From assembly GCA_964393865.1 (NCBI GenBank), contig CAYMUW010000012.1, positions 3,126-67,125 of the forward strand: a DNA stretch of 64,000 nucleotides, read 5' to 3'. Source of the stretch: Suilimivivens sp964393865. Its GTDB lineage: Bacteria > Bacillota > Clostridia > Lachnospirales > Lachnospiraceae. Below the pieces are notes generated by a model. The model searched no databases. It was given only the letters and a program-made list of their open reading frames with translations, and had not been told where the DNA came from. The position numbers and the translations under genes were made by a program. This document shows, in pieces, positions 1 to 9,766 of the stretch. How positions within the stretch are numbered: position 1 is the stretch's first letter; each line of letters begins with the position of its first letter.

Positions 1-1662
1 TTGGATGGGTTGATGGCGGAAAGGGAACAGGGCATTACAATTGATGTCGCATACAGATATTTTACGACTAGAAACAGGAGCTTTATTGTAGCAGACACGC
101 CGGGACATGAGCAATATACTAGAAATATGGCCGTTGGCGCTTCTTTTGCCGATTTGGCAGTTATTCTCGTGGATGCCCTTCATGGCATACTGACACAAAC
201 GAGACGGCACTGCAGGATTTGTGCGATGATGGGGATAAAGTATTTTGTCTTTGCCGTGAATAAGATGGATTTGGCAGATTATGAGAAGAATGTTTTTGCA
301 AAGATAGAGAAGGATATTGAAAAGCTGTCAACTGAACTGAAACTGCATTCTGTTACCTGTATCCCGGTTTCTGCAGTCATGGGAGACAACGTTACGAACC
401 GCTCGCAAAATATGGACTGGTATCATGGAAAGTCATTATTGGATTATCTGGAAACAATAAATGTCAGGGAGGAAACTGCAGAGGAAGGCTTTGTCATGCC
501 AGTACAGAGGGTTTGCAGACCGGATCGTACATTTAGAGGTTTTCAGGGTCAAGTCGCATGCGGTGTGCTTGCAGCAGGAGAAACAGTTACTGTGCTGCCG
601 AGCGGGGAGAAAGCTAAAGTTAAGTCTGTCTATAACACAGATAAACAGGTGGGGCAGATTTGCGCGGGACAGGCTGTGACGATTGCGCTTGACAGGGAGA
701 TTGATGTTTCAAGAGGCTGCGTATTTGTCAAGGATACCTCTGTGAAAAATGCGGATCTGTTTCAAGCGGGAATCCTGTGGATGGACGATGAGGAGCTTAT
801 TGACGGTAAATCTTTTCTGCTAAAAATCGGAACCAAAATGGTACCGGCTGCCGTTATGCATATAAAATACAGGTTGGCCATAGATACAGGAGAGCATCTG
901 ACAGCATCACATATCCATAAAAATGACATGGCGGTCTGCGATATCGTGACATCCGAAAAAATTCCTTTTGATGAGTTCGCTAAGCATAGGGAGATAGGGC
1001 ATTTTATACTGATTGATCGTATAACCGACATGACATCGGCATGCGGAGTTGTCAGGCATGAACTTCGTCGTTCAGAAAATCTTTTTTATCAGCAGATGGA
1101 TGTGACCGGGGAACGGCGTGCGGCGATGATGAATCAAAGACCGGTTACATTATGGTTTACGGGATTATCCGGAGCCGGCAAATCCACATTGGCAAATGAA
1201 GTAGAGAAGGCGTTGTTTCTGCGGGGAAAGCATACGATGTCACTCGATGGAGATAATATCAGAATGGGTCTTAACAAGAATTTAGGATTTACGCAGGAGG
1301 ACAGAATAGAAAATATCCGGCGTATTGCCGAAGTGGCGAAGCTGATGAATGATGCCGGACTGATTGTTATGACATCGTTTATTTCGCCGTATCTGAGCGA
1401 CCGGGAAAATGCGAGAAAAATTATAGGAAGTGGGAACTTTGTTGAAATCTATGTGTCAACGCCTCTCGCAGAATGCGAGAGGCGCGATGTGAAAGGACTG
1501 TACAGAAAAGCAAGGAATGGCGCCATTCCTAATTTTACAGGAATTGGAAGCCGATATGAGGAGCCGGAGAATGCGGATATCGTGGTTGACACGAGCAACA
1601 TAACAATAGAAGCTGCCACTGCTTATATTTTAGAGCAGCTTGACAGGATGGAACTGCTATAA
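1..1662 (+). CDS. cysNC: Bifunctional sulfate adenylyltransferase subunit 1 / APS kinase (CysN-CysC fusion), 5'-truncated by window edge
   Basis: The gene makes APS with CysD and then phosphorylates it to PAPS. The first ~330 residues are an EF-Tu-like GTPase: the G3 motif DTPGHEQYTRNM is near residue 32 and the G4 motif NKMD near 88, followed by beta-barrel domains. The last ~180 residues are APS kinase, with P-loop GLSGAGKST near residue 388. The GTPase P-loop (about 70-80 residues) lies before the window, so the first codon shown is probably internal; the full protein would be ~630 residues. CysD is expected just upstream. The stop overlaps the next start by one base (TAATG), so the genes are translationally coupled. 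With CysQ and two sulfotransferases downstream, the likely role is PAPS supply for glycan sulfation rather than cysteine synthesis; that last point is inference. Confidence 0.95.
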   Translation: MDGLMAEREQGITIDVAYRYFTTRNRSFIVADTPGHEQYTRNMAVGASFADLAVILVDALHGILTQTRRHCRICAMMGIKYFVFAVNKMDLADYEKNVFAKIEKDIEKLSTELKLHSVTCIPVSAVMGDNVTNRSQNMDWYHGKSLLDYLETINVREETAEEGFVMPVQRVCRPDRTFRGFQGQVACGVLAAGETVTVLPSGEKAKVKSVYNTDKQVGQICAGQAVTIALDREIDVSRGCVFVKDTSVKNADLFQAGILWMDDEELIDGKSFLLKIGTKMVPAAVMHIKYRLAIDTGEHLTASHIHKNDMAVCDIVTSEKIPFDEFAKHREIGHFILIDRITDMTSACGVVRHELRRSENLFYQQMDVTGERRAAMMNQRPVTLWFTGLSGAGKSTLANEVEKALFLRGKHTMSLDGDNIRMGLNKNLGFTQEDRIENIRRIAEVAKLMNDAGLIVMTSFISPYLSDRENARKIIGSGNFVEIYVSTPLAECERRDVKGLYRKARNGAIPNFTGIGSRYEEPENADIVVDTSNITIEAATAYILEQLDRMELL

Positions 1663-2984
1663 TGGGGAAAAAGGCAAGATTTCTGATATCCATGTTTAAA
1701 ATAGGAATGATAGGATTCGGCGGCGGCAATGCATTGATTCCGATAATTGAAAAAACGGTTGTAGAGGAGCAGAACCTTGTATCCAAAACAGAGTATGATG
1801 CGGATGTAATGATTGCAAGTATTACTCCTGGGGCACTTCCGGTTGAGATTGCGGGCGGAACTGGACGGCGGTTGTTTGGGAGAGGTTATCTTATTGGCGG
1901 GGCTGTCGCAATGGCACTGCCGGGTGTCATATTGATGGTGGCGCTTGACGCTGCTATGACTTCGGTAAATGGGAATGTGTTGAAGCAGATCAATTTCCTG
2001 ACAATCGGAATCTATGCATTTATCTGCTGTCTGCTGTCGGATTACATCGTGGGAACGGCGCATGAGAAACGGCAGGAATCTGCACTGCCGGCATGCATGA
2101 CAGTAATAGGGCTTGTCATAGCTGCCACATGTGGGAAAAATATATATAGGCTGTTAGGGCGTGATATACAGCATATCATAACGCTGAATACGATACAGGT
2201 ATTTGCCGTGGCTTTTGCTGTGACGGCAGCAGTGGAAGGGGTGCGGTATCTTTTAGGATTTGGAAAGCAGCAGACATATACTATGGAAACCGGTTCCCTA
2301 AATTGGCAGACAGCGAAGAAAACAGTGGGGGAATTGCTGTCATGCCTTGCTTTTATGGTACTGCTTTCCATCCCTGCCCTGATTGTTTCAGAAGAAACGG
2401 TTTCGTTTATGGGGCGCGCATTCTTTTCTTCCCTGATTTCTTTCGGCGGAGGTGATGCATATCTTACTGTTGCGGATGGGATGTTCGTGCACAAGGGCAT
2501 GATATCGGAAGATGAATTCTACAGTGTGATTGTACCGCTGGTCAATACTCTGCCAGGTTCTATCTTGTGTAAGACGTTAAGCGGAATTGGATATTATATA
2601 GGATACGGCAGCGGCGGCTCGGTCATAAACGGAACTGCAGTAGCGTTATCCGGTTTTGCAGTCAGTATATCGGCATCATGCAGCGTGTTTGCCGTGGCAG
2701 CAGGATTATACGAGGGATTGCAGAAAAGCAGGATATTCCGGGTTTTTCATAAGTGGATTAAACCGATTGTATCGGGACTTTTGGTTAACGTGATGCTTTC
2801 TTTGTTGGTGCAGGTTCGCAGGATTGGCAGTTCCTGTGGAAATTCATTTGGTATATTCATATGTTTTGTGTTTATCCTGACGGCAAATATGATTCTGTAT
2901 TACATAGTAAAGTTAAAGAATGAATGGATTATTTTATTTTCTGTTATGACTGCATTTGTTCTATGCAATGCGGTAGGGGTGTAA
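1662..2984 (+). CDS. Chromate-transporter (CHR/ChrA) family permease, candidate sulfate importer
   Basis: A 440-residue hydrophobic membrane protein with two CHR domains. The N-terminal copy has GMIGFGGGNALIPIIE near residue 18 and the second has SLISFGGGDAYLTV near 257; FGGG followed by a proline-rich turn (ITPGALPVE, NTLPGSIL) is the CHR signature. Known family members move chromate and some appear to handle sulfate. Here the gene sits between CysNC and CysQ with a one-base overlap upstream and two bases to the next start, so sulfate uptake for PAPS synthesis is the simplest reading. That substrate is inferred from context, not visible in the residues. The ATG follows the coupling overlap TAATG. 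Confidence 0.85.
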   Translation: MGKKARFLISMFKIGMIGFGGGNALIPIIEKTVVEEQNLVSKTEYDADVMIASITPGALPVEIAGGTGRRLFGRGYLIGGAVAMALPGVILMVALDAAMTSVNGNVLKQINFLTIGIYAFICCLLSDYIVGTAHEKRQESALPACMTVIGLVIAATCGKNIYRLLGRDIQHIITLNTIQVFAVAFAVTAAVEGVRYLLGFGKQQTYTMETGSLNWQTAKKTVGELLSCLAFMVLLSIPALIVSEETVSFMGRAFFSSLISFGGGDAYLTVADGMFVHKGMISEDEFYSVIVPLVNTLPGSILCKTLSGIGYYIGYGSGGSVINGTAVALSGFAVSISASCSVFAVAAGLYEGLQKSRIFRVFHKWIKPIVSGLLVNVMLSLLVQVRRIGSSCGNSFGIFICFVFILTANMILYYIVKLKNEWIILFSVMTAFVLCNAVGV

Positions 2985-2986
2985 GT

Positions 2987-3766
2987 ATGTGGGAAAAAGA
3001 ATTGGAAACTGCAAAGGAATGTGCCGTCCGTGCCGGCATAGCGGTAATGGACATCTATATCGGACAGGATGGTTTGGATGTTCAGTATAAAGATGATGAC
3101 TCCCCACTGACTGCAGCAGATAGGGCATCTAATCAAATTATTGTGGAAACCCTGAAAAAGATGTTCCCCCTGTATGCTGTTTTATCGGAGGAAGAGAAGG
3201 ATTCAAGGGAGCGTCTCAGTAATGATTTCTGCTTTGTTGTTGATCCGTTAGACGGTACAAAGGAATTTATCAAAAGGAACGGACAGTTTACGGTCAATAT
3301 TGCGTTAAGTTACCGGCATAAGTCGGTGATGGGTGTAATCTATGTCCCGGCAAGGGGAGAGTTATTTTATGCTGCACAGGGCAGAGGGGCATTCTTAAAG
3401 ACACAGGGAAGCGCTGCTCCTGTCAGACTGAAAGTATCTGACAGATTTGGGGATTTACGCTGTGTCATGAGCAGCTCTCATAACTGCCAGGAGATGGAAA
3501 ATCTGATAAAAAAGCATCATTTAAAGAATTTCATCAAAATGGGAAGCTCACTCAAAGGCTGTATCATTGCGAAAGGAGAAGCTGAAATCTATTACCGATA
3601 CAACCCAACAATGGAGTGGGACACGGCGGCAATGCAGTGTATTGTGGAAGAGGCAGGGGGCATTTTACGGCAGATGGATGATAGTGAGATGACGTATAAT
3701 AGGGAAAATCCGTTGAATGATAAAGGATTCTATGTGATTAACAGGAAAGAGAACAGGATTAGATAA
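2987..3766 (+). CDS. cysQ: 3'(2'),5'-bisphosphate nucleotidase CysQ
   Basis: A 259-residue member of the inositol monophosphatase-like metal phosphatases that hydrolyses PAP, the product left when a sulfotransferase uses PAPS. Visible motifs are the metal-binding SEEEKD near residue 66, DPLDGTKEFIKRNGQFTVN near 84 and the C-terminal WDTAAMQCIVEEAGG. The ATG at 2987 is chosen because GGTAGGGGT lies just upstream and the preceding 21 codons overlap the permease gene in another frame. It belongs to one operon with cysNC and the permease. Its presence next to two sulfotransferases makes a local PAPS-to-PAP cycle. Family assignment is firm; exact preference (PAP versus PAPS) is not readable. Confidence 0.93.
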   Translation: MWEKELETAKECAVRAGIAVMDIYIGQDGLDVQYKDDDSPLTAADRASNQIIVETLKKMFPLYAVLSEEEKDSRERLSNDFCFVVDPLDGTKEFIKRNGQFTVNIALSYRHKSVMGVIYVPARGELFYAAQGRGAFLKTQGSAAPVRLKVSDRFGDLRCVMSSSHNCQEMENLIKKHHLKNFIKMGSSLKGCIIAKGEAEIYYRYNPTMEWDTAAMQCIVEEAGGILRQMDDSEMTYNRENPLNDKGFYVINRKENRIR

Positions 3767-3782
3767 CAAGGGAGGGAAACAG

Positions 3783-6700
3783 ATGAATTTTAAGCTGGTA
3801 TCAGTTATTATACCTGTTTATAATGTAGAGGCTTATATTGAAAAATGTATAATGAGTATTGTAAGCCAGACATACAAGAATCTTGAAATAATTTTTGTTA
3901 ATGACGGTTCTGAGCAAGAGGAGGAATCCATTATCAAGCAATATATGGAAAGAGATTCCAGGATTCATTATATCAAGAAAAATGCAAACGAAGGCTTGTT
4001 TCGCGCAAGAGTAACGGGGGTGAAGGCCTCACATGGAGATTATATTCAATTTGTAGACAGCGATGACTATATTAATGAGGATTTTATACGTCTTTTGGTG
4101 AGAAAAGCAGAAGAAGAGGACAGTGATATCACATTTGCACGAACTGTCACATGCACTCCGCGTGGAAGTGAAAGTATCTATGTGTTCCAAAATATGGAAT
4201 TATATCAATTGCCTCTTGAAGGATTGGAACTGAAAAAGGCATATTATGGTCAGCATGGTTTTGCATATATTTTTCATACAATCTGGAATAAGCTTTATAA
4301 GAGGGAACTATGGATGCAGGCATTGCCGTATTTTGAAAAATTGGGAACGCCGATTGTTATGACGGAAGATATAGCATTTTCATCAATACTTTTTTATTTC
4401 GCTCATAAAGCTTCATGTACAGAAAACGCCGTGTATTTTTATTGTAAGCATACGGATGCCTCAACGGATTCTAAAGTCATTACTTTAAACCAGTATAAAA
4501 AAAGGATTGGAAATGTATGCACTGTTTTTGATTTCCTGCAGGATTTTTTTTCGGACAAAGAAAAGTGGATCCAAGATTGTATGGCGGATTTTAGGAGATA
4601 TTATGGGCGTATGTGGCACCGGATTGCCGAGGAGATGGATGAGGCGGAACGGAGTCAGGCATTAGTGTTATGTAAACGATTAGCGGATGTTGAGTTGGAC
4701 GATAAGAGTTCTGCCATGGATGATAATTATTTTTGTTATATGGAGATTCCTTACAGTAAATGCCTGGATGAGATTAAAAAACGTATTTACGAGGGAAGCG
4801 AGAGCGTAATCAGCTTTGATGTCTTTGACACGGTGGTTGCTCGTCCCTTTTTCCATCCGACAGACTTATTTGCTTTTTTGGATAAAAAGTTTGAAGAAAT
4901 CTATTCTTCAAATATCTCGTTTCAGACAATCAGAACGGAAGGAGAAGAGGGATGCAGAAAGCAGTTGTGTGACGAGAAGCGCGAGGATGTCACACTGGAA
5001 GAAATCTATCAGTATATCAGTGAAATGTATGATATTCCATGGGAAAAAGCCCATAAACTTATGGAATATGAAGAAGCATTAGAAATTGAGTTTAATTTCA
5101 GGAGAAACACGGGGTATGAATTATATTCACTTGCTTTAGACGCAGGGAAAAAAGTTATTTTCACATCGGATATGTATCTTCCTAAGTCCTGCATTGCCAA
5201 AATATTGCATAAAAACGGATATACACGGTATGAAGCCGTCTATGTATCCTCTGAATATAAAAAATTGAAATATACCTCAAGCTTATATAGAGCAGTGCTT
5301 TCGGAAATGCACGTAAAACCGGAGGATATCCTTCATATTGGAGATAATCAGGATGCGGATGTAAATGGCGCTGAAAAAATAGGAATATCGACAGTTTATA
5401 TTCCAAAGTCTATGGATGCGTTTTGTGGTAATACGAAAAAGATTACAAATCATCATCGCTTTACGATGGGAAAGGACATCGGAGGCAGCTATAGAGGAAT
5501 GAAGAGCTTTGAAAAAAATATTGCTTATGGAGCAACCATTGCTCTTGCGTCAATAAAATATTTTGATAACTCCTATTGTGGTTTCAATGACTTTACTGAT
5601 TTTAACGTGGATGGTTATTTTGCAGGTTATTACCTGCTGGGAACAAGCCTGCTCGGACAGATTGCATGGTTGGAAAATATTGTAAATGAAAAAGGGATTA
5701 AAAGGATTATATTTACATCTAGAGACGGCTATCTGCTTATGGAAGCATATAGGCGTTATTTAAAGATATGTAAGAAAGAGAAAGAAGTTCTATATTTTTA
5801 TGTATCTAGAAGGAGCATGATGCCTTGGATTTTGAAAGATAAATTAGATTTTATGTCACTGCCCATTGTTTATCAAAAGTATTCACCTGACAGTGTTGAG
5901 GAGCTGCTGAGCTTCTGTATATCACACGAAAGTGATGAGGAATGGGAAGATGTTCTTAACACGAATGATATCATACGTACTCGTGAATTTGCCTCCATTG
6001 TGGAATATCACAAGTTTATGAATTTATTTTTGGCATATAGATATAGCAGTTCAGAGCATATGAAAGCAAAAAAAACAGTATCACAATATTGCAGTGTGAT
6101 ACATAACGATGACGGCATCTATGACTTGGGTTATAGTGCCTCCATACATAAAGCAATCTGCGATGCGAGTGGTCGGAAACCTACAGCGCTTTTCATGCAT
6201 TCGGATGCCGAGAAACATCTGAAAAATGAGCGCATTGGTGGATTTGAGATTGTAAGTATGATGGATACGATTCCTAATGCTAACGGACTTTTGAGAGAAT
6301 TTTTCTTTTCGGATACGGGAGGAAGTTGTATCGGCTATGAACAAAATGGACAGACAACCCCAATCATAGAAAACGAAGATAAAAATTATTCGGATCTGTT
6401 TCCAATCCGAATGATGCAGATGGGAGCCTTAAAAATGGTTGATGATTTTTATCATATTTTTAAGGATTATCTTCCGTATATGGAAATCAGGACGGAAGAA
6501 ATGCTGCTGCCTTTTGAAAGTTTTCTGGCATTTCCTGCGGTCATTGATACGAAGATGTTTGCAGCATCTTATTTTGAGGACAAGGTATATGGAAAAATCA
6601 GTCAGATAAACGTTAGGGATTTTTGGATGCAGCTATTGATTAACCAGCCGGGATATCAGAAAAATGACATTATCCATTATTTTGATGAACTGTTAAAAAA

Positions 6701-6983
6701 ATACCATAAGAAAAAACTGGCTTTTTTTGGAACCGGTAAAATGTGCGAAGCAATGTTTGAAACAAATCCTGATATACCTGTGGAGATTTATTTGGATAAC
6801 GATATAAGAAAAACAGGACAGAAATATAGAGGCAGGAAGATTTATTTACCCAAAGATTATCCGAATTTGAAAGAATTATATATTGTTGTTGTCATTGCTT
6901 TTTACAAAGAAGTAGAAGAACAGTTAAGGGATATGGGATTGGTGAAATACGAAGATTATCTCAATTATTTGGAATTGTTTTAA
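3783..6983 (+). CDS. Multidomain glycan-assembly protein: GT2 glycosyltransferase fused to HAD (COG5610-like) region and C-terminal Rossmann-like module
   Basis: A 1066-residue fusion. Residues 1-~270 are a GT2 (GT-A) glycosyltransferase with IPVYNVEAYIEKC and VNDGS, and a DxD-type VDSDD near residue 90. Residues ~340-545 are a HAD fold with FDVFDT near 345, FTSDMYLP near 459 and IGDNQDADVNGAEKIG near 518. Residues ~590-900 match the second half of COG5610-type proteins, with FTSRDGYLL near 641 and VSRRSMMPW near 673. Residues ~975-1066 form the module FFGTGKMCEAMF ... YLDNDIRKTGQKYRG that recurs in other proteins of this locus. RBS GGGAGGGAAAC precedes the ATG. The downstream sulfotransferase start is 15 bases past its stop. 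The HAD chemistry and acceptor sugar are unknown; co-transfer of a sugar and removal or addition of a phosphate group is only a guess. Confidence 0.88.
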   Translation: MNFKLVSVIIPVYNVEAYIEKCIMSIVSQTYKNLEIIFVNDGSEQEEESIIKQYMERDSRIHYIKKNANEGLFRARVTGVKASHGDYIQFVDSDDYINEDFIRLLVRKAEEEDSDITFARTVTCTPRGSESIYVFQNMELYQLPLEGLELKKAYYGQHGFAYIFHTIWNKLYKRELWMQALPYFEKLGTPIVMTEDIAFSSILFYFAHKASCTENAVYFYCKHTDASTDSKVITLNQYKKRIGNVCTVFDFLQDFFSDKEKWIQDCMADFRRYYGRMWHRIAEEMDEAERSQALVLCKRLADVELDDKSSAMDDNYFCYMEIPYSKCLDEIKKRIYEGSESVISFDVFDTVVARPFFHPTDLFAFLDKKFEEIYSSNISFQTIRTEGEEGCRKQLCDEKREDVTLEEIYQYISEMYDIPWEKAHKLMEYEEALEIEFNFRRNTGYELYSLALDAGKKVIFTSDMYLPKSCIAKILHKNGYTRYEAVYVSSEYKKLKYTSSLYRAVLSEMHVKPEDILHIGDNQDADVNGAEKIGISTVYIPKSMDAFCGNTKKITNHHRFTMGKDIGGSYRGMKSFEKNIAYGATIALASIKYFDNSYCGFNDFTDFNVDGYFAGYYLLGTSLLGQIAWLENIVNEKGIKRIIFTSRDGYLLMEAYRRYLKICKKEKEVLYFYVSRRSMMPWILKDKLDFMSLPIVYQKYSPDSVEELLSFCISHESDEEWEDVLNTNDIIRTREFASIVEYHKFMNLFLAYRYSSSEHMKAKKTVSQYCSVIHNDDGIYDLGYSASIHKAICDASGRKPTALFMHSDAEKHLKNERIGGFEIVSMMDTIPNANGLLREFFFSDTGGSCIGYEQNGQTTPIIENEDKNYSDLFPIRMMQMGALKMVDDFYHIFKDYLPYMEIRTEEMLLPFESFLAFPAVIDTKMFAASYFEDKVYGKISQINVRDFWMQLLINQPGYQKNDIIHYFDELLKKYHKKKLAFFGTGKMCEAMFETNPDIPVEIYLDNDIRKTGQKYRGRKIYLPKDYPNLKELYIVVVIAFYKEVEEQLRDMGLVKYEDYLNYLELF

Positions 6984-6998
6984 ATGCGGAGGAAGTTT

Positions 6999-8144
6999 AT
7001 GAGCCATAAGTTGATTGTACATATTGGAATGCCCAAAACGGGAACCACTGCTATTCAGGATTTTTTGTTTGATAATTCGGAAAAGCTGAAAAAGTACGGA
7101 TATTGTTATCCGGATCTGATTAGTGAACTGAGAGATAGGGAATATGACATAAAGTGCAGACAGGAAGGGTTGACTAAAAATGGCGTTGTTCTTTCTTTAT
7201 TCAGAAGCTGGGAAGACCATTCTGACATTAATAAAGTCAATGAAAAAGCATGGTATTTATTTAAGGAATTATTGGAAAAGCATCTTGCTGTATGTAATGT
7301 GATTATTTCGGATGAAGATTTATGGTGTCAAGGGAATAATTATGCGATATTAAGGCGCTTAAAAGAGATATGTAATGATATGAAAATCATATGCTACATA
7401 AGACGGCAGGATTTGGAAGCAGAAGCTTTGTGGAATCAGGTGGTCAAAAGATACGGATATTGTAATACACCGTTTCCTGAAAGTAAAAGCAGATGGCTGG
7501 ACGGCAGAGCCATGAAATATCAGGAATTGCTGGAAAATTTTGAAAAAATCGCTGGCTTTGAAAAATTGCATGTCCGTGTGTATGAAAAACAACAGTTGTA
7601 TGGCATCAACGGAGATATTGTAGAGGATTTTTTACATATTCTTGGTATTGAAAAAGGCTGTGAAGAATGGATAGAGCGAAAAAAATCAAATGAGCGGTTG
7701 AACGGCAGTATGCTAAATATAAAAATGAACATGAACAAGAGTTTATCAAAAGAGAATTGGTTTTCAGCAATTGTGGAAGAACAGTTTATGAACGTGATTG
7801 CCAAGCATTGCAGCTTTGGAGAGGAGCTTATGGAGGGTTATTTTACCTTGGAAGAAAGGCAGCAAGTGATAGAACGATTTCAAGACGAAAACAGGATAAT
7901 CGCTAAAAGGTTTTTGGGAAGATTGGATGGAAGACTGTTTTATGATGAAGTGAAGGATATGCCGCTGCATTCTGATGAGATTTCAAGTGCAGACATGGTG
8001 GAAGTATTTACCGCAATGATTCTGGAGTTGAATGAAAAGATATGGAAGCTGTACTCAAAAGGGTATGCTGGTATGATAGGTTCCAGGAAATGCACTTTAT
8101 TTGGAGCGGGGGGGGCAATGCAGAAAGTTTTGCTCTATATATAG
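6999..8144 (+). CDS. PAPS-dependent sulfotransferase family protein, copy 1, C-terminus lost by frameshift
   Basis: Start ATG at 6999 is preferred over the ATG at 6984 because GGAGGAAG sits 3-10 bases before it and the protein then aligns from residue 1 with the next gene. HIGMPKTGTTAIQDF at residues ~7-21 is the 5'-phosphosulfate-binding loop, and IICYIRRQDLEAEALWNQ near 126 is the likely 3'-phosphate-binding segment. The two copies share conserved stretches throughout, for example KSNERLNGS against PSNERLNGS and DGRLFYDEVKD in both. The frame breaks in a run of eight G (8108-8115) and stops at 8144. Removing one G restores a 452-residue protein that reads on to 8358 and ends like its paralog. 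The catalytic part is intact, so a shortened enzyme may still work. Acceptor unknown, probably a surface glycan. Confidence 0.85.
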   Translation: MSHKLIVHIGMPKTGTTAIQDFLFDNSEKLKKYGYCYPDLISELRDREYDIKCRQEGLTKNGVVLSLFRSWEDHSDINKVNEKAWYLFKELLEKHLAVCNVIISDEDLWCQGNNYAILRRLKEICNDMKIICYIRRQDLEAEALWNQVVKRYGYCNTPFPESKSRWLDGRAMKYQELLENFEKIAGFEKLHVRVYEKQQLYGINGDIVEDFLHILGIEKGCEEWIERKKSNERLNGSMLNIKMNMNKSLSKENWFSAIVEEQFMNVIAKHCSFGEELMEGYFTLEERQQVIERFQDENRIIAKRFLGRLDGRLFYDEVKDMPLHSDEISSADMVEVFTAMILELNEKIWKLYSKGYAGMIGSRKCTLFGAGGAMQKVLLYI

Positions 8145-8358
8145 TGAGTTACCGATTGACTTGGTTGTTGACAATGACAGGAGTAAAACAGGGACAAAAA
8201 TATACGGTCACAGTGTAAAACACTTTGATGAAATAGCAGATTGGAACGAGCGTTTTATTATTATTACATGTTACGCGTATAAAGATATTTCAGAGCAACT
8301 GCAGGGTGTTGGAATGCGGGAGAACACGGATTTTATTGTTTTTTTCGATGCTGAATAA
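8116..8358 (+). pseudogene. Out-of-frame C-terminal Rossmann-like module of sulfotransferase copy 1
   Basis: Read one frame over from the G8 run, this stretch gives QCRKFCSIYSELPIDLVV followed by DNDRSKTGTKIYG and KHFDEIADWNERFIIIT. It matches the end of the next sulfotransferase (VDLIVDNNRSKSGTEIYG, VKHFDEVTDWSQRFVVIT) almost residue for residue. It has no credible start of its own. It is therefore the detached tail of the preceding gene rather than a separate gene. The strong conservation after the shift suggests a very recent frameshift, a reversible slippage site or a sequencing error. Confidence 0.85.
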
Positions 8359-8369
8359 GGAGGCAATCT

Positions 8370-9734
8370 ATGCAAAACAGAATAATAGTACATATTGGAA
8401 TGCCGAAGACAGGTACTAGTTCCATTCAGAATTTTTTATTTGATAATGCCGAGAAATTAAGACAATATGGGTATTGTTATCCTGATTTTTTGAAAGAGAT
8501 GAATGAGGCGGGATATGTTATGGCGGCAAGACCAGTGGAACGGAGCAAAAATGGGCTTGCTGCGATTATATTGAGAGAATGGGAAGTTCAGACTGATTGT
8601 AAAAATAAATTCGCAGAAGCATGGAATTCCCTTGAAACAAAAATAGTTTCATATCTGAAACGGTATCATGTAATTATTTCATGTGAAGAAATTTGGATTA
8701 GGAAAAATTGTTTTGAATTACTTAGCTGGTTAAAACATATAACCCCTAATATCTGCGTGGTTGTGTATTTGAGAAGACAGGATCTGGCAATGGAAGCTAT
8801 GTGGAATCAAGACATAAAAAGATATAGATATTTGGGGAAAACGCTAGCGCAATGTCTGGAAGGTCCGGAAAAGGAGTGGATGGAGGAAAGAGTATTAGGA
8901 TATCTCGAAAAACTAACAAAAGTACAGGATATTGTTTCGATGGATAACATGATTGTACGTATATATGAATCACAGCAGATGTATCAAATGTCTGGCGATG
9001 TGATTGATGATTTTTTATATACATTGGGAATCCCGATAAGTGACGGTGAATGGATTAAACGCAATCCATCCAATGAAAGATTGAATGGCAGTTTGCTGAA
9101 TATCAAGAAGACAATGAATGAATGTTTAGCAGGAAGAGAATGGTTCTCGGGAATCATAGAAGAATATGTATTAAAAGCTGCTTCTGAACTAAACTTTCCC
9201 AATGAAAAAGAAGCATATTTTTCATTGGAAGAAAGAAAAAGATTTATTGAAAGTTATGCGGAAGAAAACAGTGAGATTGCGAAAAAATTTTTGAAACGTT
9301 CTGACGGAAGACTGTTTTATGATGAAGTAAAAGATCTTTCGTTACATACGGATACAATCTTATTGGAAGATATCATTAAGTTGTTTACTTACATCGCATT
9401 GGAACAGGAAAAAAAAATTTATGAAAAAACCAAATTTTGTATTCCTGATTTTTTGCTGAAAGGCAGAAAACTGACATTGTTCGGGGCAGGGTATCAATGT
9501 AAAAAATTTCTCGCTCAGAATAACTTATCGGTAGACCTGATTGTAGATAACAATCGAAGTAAATCAGGAACAGAGATATATGGCTGTAAAGTCAAGCATT
9601 TTGATGAAGTAACAGATTGGAGTCAAAGATTTGTGGTAATTACATGTGTTGCATGTTTGGAAATGATAGAACAATTAAGAGCATTGGGTATGCAGTACAA
9701 TCTGGATTTTGTTGTATTTGAAGATAATGTATAA
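8370..9734 (+). CDS. PAPS-dependent sulfotransferase family protein, copy 2, with C-terminal Rossmann-like module
   Basis: A 454-residue intact paralog of the preceding gene. HIGMPKTGTSSIQNF at residues ~8-22 is the PAPS 5'-phosphosulfate loop, and VVVYLRRQDLAMEAMWNQ near 130 is the probable 3'-phosphate site with Arg-Arg. Residues ~370-454 carry LTLFGAGYQCKKFL and VDLIVDNNRSKSGTEIYG, the module shared with the glycosyltransferases of this locus. RBS AAGGAGGCAATCT lies before the ATG. Only 11 bases separate it from the tail of copy 1, so the pair is co-transcribed. Two related sulfotransferases suggest two acceptor positions or sugars. Family assignment is firm; substrate is unknown. Confidence 0.88.
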   Translation: MQNRIIVHIGMPKTGTSSIQNFLFDNAEKLRQYGYCYPDFLKEMNEAGYVMAARPVERSKNGLAAIILREWEVQTDCKNKFAEAWNSLETKIVSYLKRYHVIISCEEIWIRKNCFELLSWLKHITPNICVVVYLRRQDLAMEAMWNQDIKRYRYLGKTLAQCLEGPEKEWMEERVLGYLEKLTKVQDIVSMDNMIVRIYESQQMYQMSGDVIDDFLYTLGIPISDGEWIKRNPSNERLNGSLLNIKKTMNECLAGREWFSGIIEEYVLKAASELNFPNEKEAYFSLEERKRFIESYAEENSEIAKKFLKRSDGRLFYDEVKDLSLHTDTILLEDIIKLFTYIALEQEKKIYEKTKFCIPDFLLKGRKLTLFGAGYQCKKFLAQNNLSVDLIVDNNRSKSGTEIYGCKVKHFDEVTDWSQRFVVITCVACLEMIEQLRALGMQYNLDFVVFEDNV

Positions 9735-9766
9735 GAAATAAAACATATATGCTATGGGGAAAGATT

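Noticed and set aside
8101..8358. Independent gene starting at 8118
   Set aside because: It continues the sulfotransferase after a one-base shift and has no ribosome site.
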